Source: Chloracidobacterium sp.
GTDB lineage: Bacteria; Acidobacteriota; Blastocatellia; Pyrinomonadales; Pyrinomonadaceae
Length of the DNA: 64,000 nucleotides
Assembly: GCA_015075585.1 (NCBI GenBank)
Contig: JABTUB010000001.1
Location: 682,001 to 746,000 of the forward strand
Direction: 5' to 3'
Shown here: positions 58,662-64,000 of the stretch, one piece after another
Position numbering within the stretch: the first letter of the stretch is position 1
Layout: every line of letters begins with the position of its first letter
Notes under the pieces: model-generated
Told to the model about the DNA's origin: nothing
Databases searched by the model: none
Seen by the model: only the letters and a program-made list of their open reading frames with translations
Program-made: the position numbers and the translations under genes

Positions 58662-59810
58662 ATGAATTTTGAGCTTTCGGACGAACAACGGCAGATAAAA
58701 TACAGCGTACGTGAATTTGCGGAAAGTGAGATCAAACCGCATGTGATGGAATGGGATGAGGCCCAGCATTTTCCGATGGAACTGCGGCCCGGCCTTGCAG
58801 ATCTCGGGCTGCTTGGCGTCGTTGTACCCGAAGAATACGGCGGTGCGGGCATGGGCTATGTCGAGTACGCGACGATCATCGAAGAGATCGGCCGCGTCTG
58901 CGGTTCGGTCGGCTTATCGGTCGCCGCCCACAACTCGCTTTGCACGAATCACATTTATATGTTCGGCAGCGAGGAGCAGAAGCAGAAGTACCTCGTACCG
59001 CTCGCTCGCGGTGAAAGCTTTGGCGCATGGGGCCTGACCGAATCGCAGGCCGGCTCGGACTCGGCCGGCACACGCACGACCGCACTCCGTACTGACAACG
59101 GATGGCTGGTCAACGGCTCAAAGAATTTCATTACGCACGCCCTTTCGTGCAGCACGCTGGTTGCGGTCGCCGTTACTGACAAGGAAAAGGGAAATCACGG
59201 TATTTCGGCGTTCATATTTGACCGTTCGATGGTGGGCTTTCGCGGTGATAAGAAAGAGAACAAGCTCGGGATGCGTGCCTCGGAAACTGCGTCGGTAGTT
59301 TTCGAGGATTGTCTTGTCCCTGAGGACAATTTGTTGGGTAACGAGGGCGAAGGCTTTAAGCAGGCGATGCAGGTGCTCGACGGCGGCCGCATCTCGATAG
59401 CGGCTCTGTCGGTCGGCATCGCACAGGGTGCATACGAAGCGGCTGTCAGATATGCAAAGGAACGGCAGCAGTTCGGCAAGGCGATCGCGGAGTTCCAGGC
59501 GATCCAATTCAAGCTCGCCGACATGGCGACGCAGATCGAGTGTGCACGGCTGTTAACGCTGCAAGCCGCTGCGACCAAGGATGCCAAGCAGCCTGTTACG
59601 CAAAGGTCCGCGATGGCAAAACTTTACGCCTCGGAAACTGCCGTTCGGGTCGCCGAGGAATCGGTTCAGATACACGGCGGCTACGGCTATACAAAGGATT
59701 ATCCGGCGGAAAAATATTGGCGCGACGCAAAGCTATGCACCATCGGCGAAGGCACGTCCGAGATCCAACGAATCGTGATCGCGAAGAATCTGCTAAAAGC
59801 CGTTTTATAA
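58662..59810 (+). CDS. Acyl-CoA dehydrogenase (short/branched-chain type)
   Basis: The 382-residue flavoenzyme oxidises acyl-CoA at the alpha-beta bond, passing electrons to ETF. It shows [15 protein letters not shown] (about residues 123-137), KNFITHA, the R..GG-type FAD region [26 protein letters not shown] (in parts) and the C-terminal [19 protein letters not shown] with the catalytic-Glu region IGEGTSEIQ (about 364-372). Which chain length is used is not determined by sequence reading. A methylmalonyl-CoA module (meaB, mce) follows 0.7 kb later, so a role in branched-chain amino acid or odd-chain breakdown is plausible. Confidence 0.94.
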   Translation: MNFELSDEQRQIKYSVREFAESEIKPHVMEWDEAQHFPMELRPGLADLGLLGVVVPEEYGGAGMGYVEYATIIEEIGRVCGSVGLSVAAHNSLCTNHIYMFGSEEQKQKYLVPLARGESFGAWGLTESQAGSDSAGTRTTALRTDNGWLVNGSKNFITHALSCSTLVAVAVTDKEKGNHGISAFIFDRSMVGFRGDKKENKLGMRASETASVVFEDCLVPEDNLLGNEGEGFKQAMQVLDGGRISIAALSVGIAQGAYEAAVRYAKERQQFGKAIAEFQAIQFKLADMATQIECARLLTLQAAATKDAKQPVTQRSAMAKLYASETAVRVAEESVQIHGGYGYTKDYPAEKYWRDAKLCTIGEGTSEIQRIVIAKNLLKAVL

Positions 59811-59952
59811 GTTGATGGTCAAAAGTTCGTGCCGATATGCAAGCCATTTTGCACTTCGTTTATGTGTACGATTTGAACCGAGAAATGCGTTGCATCGTTG
59901 CAACGGCCGTGCTATGCTTCGATTCTAATTTTGGGTTGAGGAGAAATATCTT

Positions 59953-60477
59953 ATGAGTTCAGCGGAAATGAGTAGGGGGCGTCTGGCGACTGCCTTCTTA
60001 GGCGAATTAGAGAATGAGGCGAAAGTAACAAGAGCTGTTCTGGAACGTGTCCCTGCCGAGAAGTTTGATTGGAAACCGCATGAAAAGTCGATGACAATGG
60101 GGCGTTTGGCGGTTCACGTTGCCGAGATGTTCGGCTGGACCAAAGAAGTGTGCAAGAGCGATGTTCTCGATTTTGCAACTATGGATCTAACACCGTTCGA
60201 GCCGAAAACAAACGAAGAACTGCTTACGTTCTTTGACGATCATATCGCAAATGCCAGATCAATTATTGCCGAAACCTCCGACGAGACATTTCTGACCAAT
60301 TGGACGATGCGAAATGGCGAAGAGGTCTATCTCACGCTGCCAAAGGTCGCCGTGGTTAGGACTCTCGTGATGAATCACATCATCCATCATCGCGGGCAAT
60401 TGTCGGTGTATTTGCGGCTTAACGATATCCCTGTGCCGTCGATGTACGGCCCATCGGCAGACGATCCCGGCAAATAG
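59953..60477 (+). CDS. DinB-family protein
   Basis: The 174-residue four-helix protein fits the DinB fold: ATAFLGELENEAKVTRAVLERVP and FDWKPHEKSMTMGRLAVHVAEM (about residues 34-55) and the third metal-binding helix MNHIIHHRGQLSVYLRLNDIPVPSMYG (about 137-163), where His near 51, 139 and 142-143 form the expected triad. Members are often thiol-dependent transferases such as bacillithiol S-transferases or glyoxalase-like enzymes. A terminator follows. Confidence 0.9.
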   Translation: MSSAEMSRGRLATAFLGELENEAKVTRAVLERVPAEKFDWKPHEKSMTMGRLAVHVAEMFGWTKEVCKSDVLDFATMDLTPFEPKTNEELLTFFDDHIANARSIIAETSDETFLTNWTMRNGEEVYLTLPKVAVVRTLVMNHIIHHRGQLSVYLRLNDIPVPSMYGPSADDPGK

Positions 60478-60501
60478 GCATATTCGTTGATCGATAGATC
60501 G

Positions 60502-60530
60502 GAGGCTGCCCGCGTAAGGCGGCCTCTTTT
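60502..60530 (+). terminator. Terminator after the DinB-family gene
   Basis: The stem gaggctgcc (60502-60510) and ggcggcctc (60518-60526), one G-T pair, encloses a seven-base loop and leads into tttttg. It lies 24 bases beyond the DinB stop. Confidence 0.85.
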
Positions 60531-60569
60531 TGCTTTCCCGCGAATAAATGCGAAAATCGGCGTTTGACG

Positions 60570-61523
60570 ATGAGCAGAGAGATCGACATTAAAAAACTCC
60601 TCGCAGGCGATGTATTGACGACCGCGCGCGCTGTCTCGGTCGTCGAGAACGGAGGTCCTGATGCCGGAGAGTTGATGAAACAGGTCTTTCCGCACACCGG
60701 AAAGGCTCGTATCATCGGTATCACCGGCTCGCCGGGTGCCGGGAAGTCGTCGCTTGTCGATAAACTTGCACTTTTTTATAAAGATCGCGGTGAGAGGGTC
60801 GGCATCGTTTGTATCGATCCGTCGAGTCCGTTTTCGGGCGGTGCGATACTCGGCGACCGCATACGCATGAGTGCTCTCGGCTTGGATAAGAATATTTTTA
60901 TCCGTTCGATGGCGACGCGCGGCAACCTCGGCGGTCTTTCGCGTTCAACGGTCGATGCCGTCGCTATACTTGATGCCGCCGGCTACCAGAAGATCATTGT
61001 CGAGACGGTCGGCGTCGGCCAGGACGAGGTTGAGATCGTAAAGACTGCGGATGTTTCGGTGGTCGTGCTTGTTCCGGGTATGGGTGACGACATACAGGCT
61101 ATAAAGGCCGGAATAATGGAGATCGGCGACGTTTTTGTAATCAACAAGGCGGATCGTGACGGCGTCGTCCGCACGCAGAAGGAACTTGAGGCATTACTTG
61201 CCATCGCTCACCGTCCCGACAAATGGAAACCGCCGATAGTCCGCACAGTTGCCACTCAGGGCGAAGGTATCGAAGAGCTTGCTGCTGCTGCTGCTAAGTA
61301 TGTTGAATTCGCGGCGACGGCACACAACGACGGTTCCGCCGGCCGTAAAGAGGCGGTCGCCCGTTGGCGCCTGCTCGAATTGCTGCGTGAACGTCTTTTG
61401 ACGGATCTGCTGGCACAGAATGGCGCCGAAGATGCCCTCGGCCTCCTGTCGAAAAGCGTTGCTGCCCGAGAGACCGATCCTTATACGGCGGTCGAGGAAC
61501 TTTTGGCGAAGCGGAGCGGCTAA
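60570..61523 (+). CDS. meaB: Methylmalonyl-CoA mutase-associated GTPase MeaB
   Basis: From the ATG at 60570 (a TTG at 60564 is the alternative) the 317-residue G3E-family GTPase has Walker A GITGSPGAGKSSLVD (about residues 48-62), SSPFSGGAILGDRIRM, the switch region VETVGVGQDEVE and NKAD. It protects and reloads B12-dependent methylmalonyl-CoA mutase. Only 15 bases separate it from mce, and no mutase gene is inside the window. Confidence 0.93.
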   Translation: MSREIDIKKLLAGDVLTTARAVSVVENGGPDAGELMKQVFPHTGKARIIGITGSPGAGKSSLVDKLALFYKDRGERVGIVCIDPSSPFSGGAILGDRIRMSALGLDKNIFIRSMATRGNLGGLSRSTVDAVAILDAAGYQKIIVETVGVGQDEVEIVKTADVSVVVLVPGMGDDIQAIKAGIMEIGDVFVINKADRDGVVRTQKELEALLAIAHRPDKWKPPIVRTVATQGEGIEELAAAAAKYVEFAATAHNDGSAGRKEAVARWRLLELLRERLLTDLLAQNGAEDALGLLSKSVAARETDPYTAVEELLAKRSG

Positions 61524-61538
61524 TTTAGGTTCACAAAG

Positions 61539-61940
61539 ATGAAGATCGATCATTTAGGTATTGCAACAAAAGGTATCGAGGACGCACTACGGTTTTGGGA
61601 AGGAGCTCTCGGACTTGAGAATACTCATACCGAGATCGTTGAGGATCAAAAGGTGCGCGTTGCAATGCTGCCCATCGGCGAGAGCCGAGTGGAGTTGCTG
61701 GAACCGACGAGCGACGATTCGCCGATATCCAAATTTCTTGAAAAACGCGGCGGTGGGCTTCATCACATTGCGGTTGCGGTTGAAGATATCAAAGAAGTTC
61801 TCGCAAAGCTCAGAGCCAAGGGCATGAGGCTTATCGATAACGAGCCTCGGATCGGCGCGGAAGGCTGCCTCGTGGCGTTTGTCCATCCGTCGGCTGCGAA
61901 CGGTGTCCTGCTTGAGCTTGTTCAGACAAAGAATAAATAG
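61539..61940 (+). CDS. mce: Methylmalonyl-CoA epimerase
   Basis: The 133-residue VOC-fold protein converts (S)- to (R)-methylmalonyl-CoA. It starts KIDHLGIATKGIEDALRFWEGALG (His at about residue 5), has VELLEPTSDDSPISKFLEKRGGGLHHIAV (in parts, about 49-78) with the metal Glu and His, and ends NGVLLELVQ. Length is typical. Together with meaB it points to propionate or odd-chain/branched-chain degradation through methylmalonyl-CoA. Confidence 0.94.
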   Translation: MKIDHLGIATKGIEDALRFWEGALGLENTHTEIVEDQKVRVAMLPIGESRVELLEPTSDDSPISKFLEKRGGGLHHIAVAVEDIKEVLAKLRAKGMRLIDNEPRIGAEGCLVAFVHPSAANGVLLELVQTKNK

Positions 61941-62038
61941 CCGGTATCGGTCAAATTGATTAGGAACTGTCGATCGTTTTACGGTATGATTACCGTTTGT
62001 CGAAAAGGCAGATATTTTAGTAGAGAGGACTCAGTGCT

Positions 62039-63529
62039 TTGAGTAATTTAACAAAAGGCCTCATTTTGGTAGCCGCGATACTCGTGGTCGGCCTCGGCCT
62101 CACCGTTTGGAAGAAGACCATTGCAGGCCATTCGACCGAGATGTTCAATGGCATTTCCAAGGAAGAGATCGAACTCCTGCTTGCGAATGCCGCAAAGACC
62201 AATCCGCAGATATTGCAGCGTTTCACACAGGAACCTGAGCTGAAAAAGCAGCAGCTTGACAGCTTCCGCCAGTTGTTCGCGTTCGCGAGCCAGGCGAAGA
62301 AAGAAGGCATGGCGGATACCGGTACGAATCGGCAGGAGCTTTTGAGCATTAAGGCCGAGATCGAAGCGGTCAGCTATGATCGTGAGATCAATAAGGACAA
62401 AGGCCCGATGCCGCCGTTCGGCTTTATCACGGAAGATCAGATCCGCCAGTATTGGGAGGAAGGTGCTCCGGCCGATGCTCCCAAAGGATTTTTTGCGACC
62501 CTGAAAGAAAAGCTAGGCGGCGGATCTCCTGACCGCGAAACACGTTCGCACGAGGACGAGTTCAACGACTTTCTCAACGCAAAGATCGATATGCTGAAGA
62601 AAGGCAATCCGGACATGGCCGACAGGGTCATTTCGGATGATGAAAAGAGCCAGGCGAAAGACCTTTTTGCAAAGATCCGCATCTATCGGAACGAATTCGA
62701 AACAAAGGCCGCTGCGGGCGAACTCGATAAGAACTTTGTTGCGACCACGGCGCTGCAAGTAAAGCTTCAGCAGGCTCAGTTCCTTGCACGGCAATATTCG
62801 GAGACACTTGAGGACAAGCTCAAGGTTTCCGATGACGAGGTTCAGTCATATATCGATGCGCATCCTGAGCTGAATCCTTCCGAGAAAAAAGCGAAAGCCC
62901 AGAGTATCCTTGACCGGGCTAAAGCGGGCGAGGATTTCGCCGAGCTTGCAAATGAGTTCAGCGAAGATCCCGGCAATAAAGGCCCCGACGGCAAAGGACA
63001 GGGCGGCCTTTATAAAGATGTGCAGAAGGGAAGGATGGTCGCTCCGTTCGAAGCGGCGGCCCTCGCGCTTCAGGAAGGCCAGATCGCACCGGACCTCGTT
63101 GAGACCGACTTCGGCTATCATATTGTAAAGCTGGAACGGAAGCTCAGCGTCGATCCCTCGTCAAAGGATAAGAATGAGAGCTACGATGTGCGGCATATAC
63201 TGATATCGACCGGCTATAAGGATCCGAGTGATCCGACAGGCCGCGAGATGCCGGTAAAACAGTATGTACTTGGCAAGCTTGAGGGCGAAAAGCAAGAGAA
63301 ACTTATCGACGATATAGTTGCCTCGAACGGCGTTCATGTGCCGGACGACTTTACGGTGCCGGAACTGACGCAGGAAGAACTCGATCAGATCCGTAAGCAG
63401 CAGCAACAGCCGCAGCAAATGCCGCAGAACGCTCCCGGCGGCCCGGATCAGAAGGACAAGCCCGCGGCCAAACCAGCCGCGAATGCGAAGCCTGAGGTAA
63501 AGAAGCCGGAAGCCCCGAAGAAAAAATAG
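62039..63529 (+). CDS. Peptidyl-prolyl isomerase of the parvulin (SurA/PrsA-like) type
   Basis: The 496-residue protein has an N-terminal hydrophobic segment (about residues 7-23) and charged helices, then one clear parvulin/rotamase domain (about 275-375) with FSEDPGNKGPDGKGQGGLYKDV (in parts) and TDFGYHIVKLERK. A second part with SYDVRHILI at about 380-390 may be a degenerate repeat. A Gln/Pro/Lys-rich tail ends the protein. It should be a periplasmic chaperone for outer-membrane or exported proteins. Start is TTG at 62039; GTG or earlier starts are possible, so the first residues are uncertain. Confidence 0.85.
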   Translation: MSNLTKGLILVAAILVVGLGLTVWKKTIAGHSTEMFNGISKEEIELLLANAAKTNPQILQRFTQEPELKKQQLDSFRQLFAFASQAKKEGMADTGTNRQELLSIKAEIEAVSYDREINKDKGPMPPFGFITEDQIRQYWEEGAPADAPKGFFATLKEKLGGGSPDRETRSHEDEFNDFLNAKIDMLKKGNPDMADRVISDDEKSQAKDLFAKIRIYRNEFETKAAAGELDKNFVATTALQVKLQQAQFLARQYSETLEDKLKVSDDEVQSYIDAHPELNPSEKKAKAQSILDRAKAGEDFAELANEFSEDPGNKGPDGKGQGGLYKDVQKGRMVAPFEAAALALQEGQIAPDLVETDFGYHIVKLERKLSVDPSSKDKNESYDVRHILISTGYKDPSDPTGREMPVKQYVLGKLEGEKQEKLIDDIVASNGVHVPDDFTVPELTQEELDQIRKQQQQPQQMPQNAPGGPDQKDKPAAKPAANAKPEVKKPEAPKKK

Positions 63530-63542
63530 TTCTTAGATCTGG

Positions 63543-63571
63543 AAAGGGCGGGCAACCGCCCTTTATTTTTC
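63543..63571 (+). terminator. Terminator after the parvulin-type gene
   Basis: The 9-base-pair stem aaagggcgg (63543-63551) and ccgcccttt (63556-63564) with a gcaa loop is followed by atttttctc, 13 bases past the stop. It separates this gene from the phosphorylase. Confidence 0.9.
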
Positions 63572-63592
63572 TCTTTAGACACCTTTAGACAC

Positions 63593-64000
63593 ATGGAAAC
63601 AGCAAAGATAGGCATCATCGGCGGCAGCGGGCTTTACCAAATGCCGGAGCTCGAAAATGTCCGCGAACAGTTCATCGAAACGCCGTTCGGCGCGCCGTCT
63701 GATGCTTTCATATTCGGTGAACTCAACGGCGTCACGGTGGCGTTTCTGCCAAGGCATGGACGAGGCCACCGACTGACGCCCTCCGAGTTGCCCTTCCGGG
63801 CGAATATCTATGCGATGAAGCTGCTCGGCGTTGAGTACATCTTATCGGTCTCAGCGGTAGGCAGCCTGCAGGAGCAATATGCTCCGACGGATTTTGTTAT
63901 TCCTGACCAATTCTTTGACCGGACCCGTTCGCGCGGGCGCGAGTCAACATTCTTTGGCGATGGCATTGTCGGCCATGTTACTTTCGCTCATCCCGTATGC
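63593..64000 (+). CDS. mtnP: S-methyl-5'-thioadenosine phosphorylase (5' part, cut by window end)
   Basis: The open frame from the ATG at 63593 continues to the window end (136 codons seen). It begins [16 protein letters not shown], with the phosphate-binding GGSGLY, and has [29 protein letters not shown] (in parts, about residues 52-80) and [26 protein letters not shown], typical of MTA phosphorylase. It splits methylthioadenosine with phosphate in methionine salvage. The substrate-specificity residues lie beyond the window, so purine nucleoside phosphorylase of the same family remains possible. Confidence 0.9.
   Translation, partial: METAKIGIIGGSGLYQMPELENVREQFIETPFGAPSDAFIFGELNGVTVAFLPRHGRGHRLTPSELPFRANIYAMKLLGVEYILSVSAVGSLQEQYAPTDFVIPDQFFDRTRSRGRESTFFGDGIVGHVTFAHPVC

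Overview
The window is a 64 kb piece of bacterial chromosome of moderate-to-high G+C. The gene set suggests an Acidobacteriota genome, probably of the Blastocatellia/Pyrinomonadales type: a photosynthetic-reaction-centre-like cytochrome c, a CPVC zinc-ribbon protein with a TolB-like domain and TPRs, secreted M36 (fungalysin-type) peptidases with FG-GAP/VCBS repeats, and an Oar-like TonB receptor. This placement is an inference from gene content; there is no rRNA in the window. No phage, insertion sequence or CRISPR array was recognised.

Region 1 (1-15000) is a reductive pyrimidine (uracil/thymine) degradation region repeatedly interrupted by toxin-antitoxin-like cassettes. The pathway genes are dihydropyrimidinase (1606-2985), an NCS1 permease (6627-8108), a beta-ureidopropionase-type amidohydrolase (9204-10073) and the two dihydropyrimidine dehydrogenase subunits PreT (10175-11524) and PreA (13207-14454). 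Interrupting cassettes are two nucleotidyltransferase (AbiEii-like) pairs (51-751, 2990-3920), a DUF5615/DUF433 pair (1037-1575), and a BrnT/BrnA pair plus an A+T-rich nuclease-like gene that separates preT from preA. The intact dihydropyrimidinase gene is bracketed by decayed copies of its own 5' end (767-1013) and 3' end (3918-4000). A reaction-centre-type dihaem cytochrome lies inside the transporter/amidohydrolase run.

Region 2 (15000-20550) is a complete pilMNOPQ operon for the type IV pilus alignment complex and secretin, with a possible promoter upstream and a strong terminator downstream. Region 3 (20650-29550) holds two paralogous secreted M36 metallopeptidases, each with six FG-GAP/VCBS repeats; one also has a P-domain-like C-terminus. 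Region 4 (29600-42200) has a DinG-type helicase, QueD, tRNA-Pro, and a long minus-strand run: an NtrC-type regulator, an S23-like four-helix protein, DUF4126, a beta carbonic anhydrase, then a tightly overlapping set made of an exported dikinase-like protein with the domain order of glucan dikinases, a TPR lipoprotein and a small secreted protein. tRNA-Ala, an EEP-family protein and an ATP-grasp enzyme follow.

Region 5 (42200-53700) has a site-2 protease, trpS, argH, a probable export/uptake unit (TonB receptor; 45-aa membrane peptide; sodium:solute symporter; 880-aa PIG-L deacetylase) and a roughly 0.7 kb leader with a terminator ahead of the TonB receptor. Region 6 (53688-64000) has cysS, an ArsC-like gene with an in-frame TGA exactly at the catalytic cysteine position (candidate selenoprotein), scpA-scpB-rluB, a CoA-binding protein, acyl-CoA dehydrogenase, a DinB protein, meaB-mce (methylmalonyl-CoA handling), a parvulin-type isomerase and the start of a methylthioadenosine phosphorylase.

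The observations most worth follow-up are the candidate UxxC ArsC-like selenoprotein (55316-55657), the dihydropyrimidinase gene flanked by its own broken ends and toxin-like cassettes, and the exported dikinase-like operon (32656-36202).
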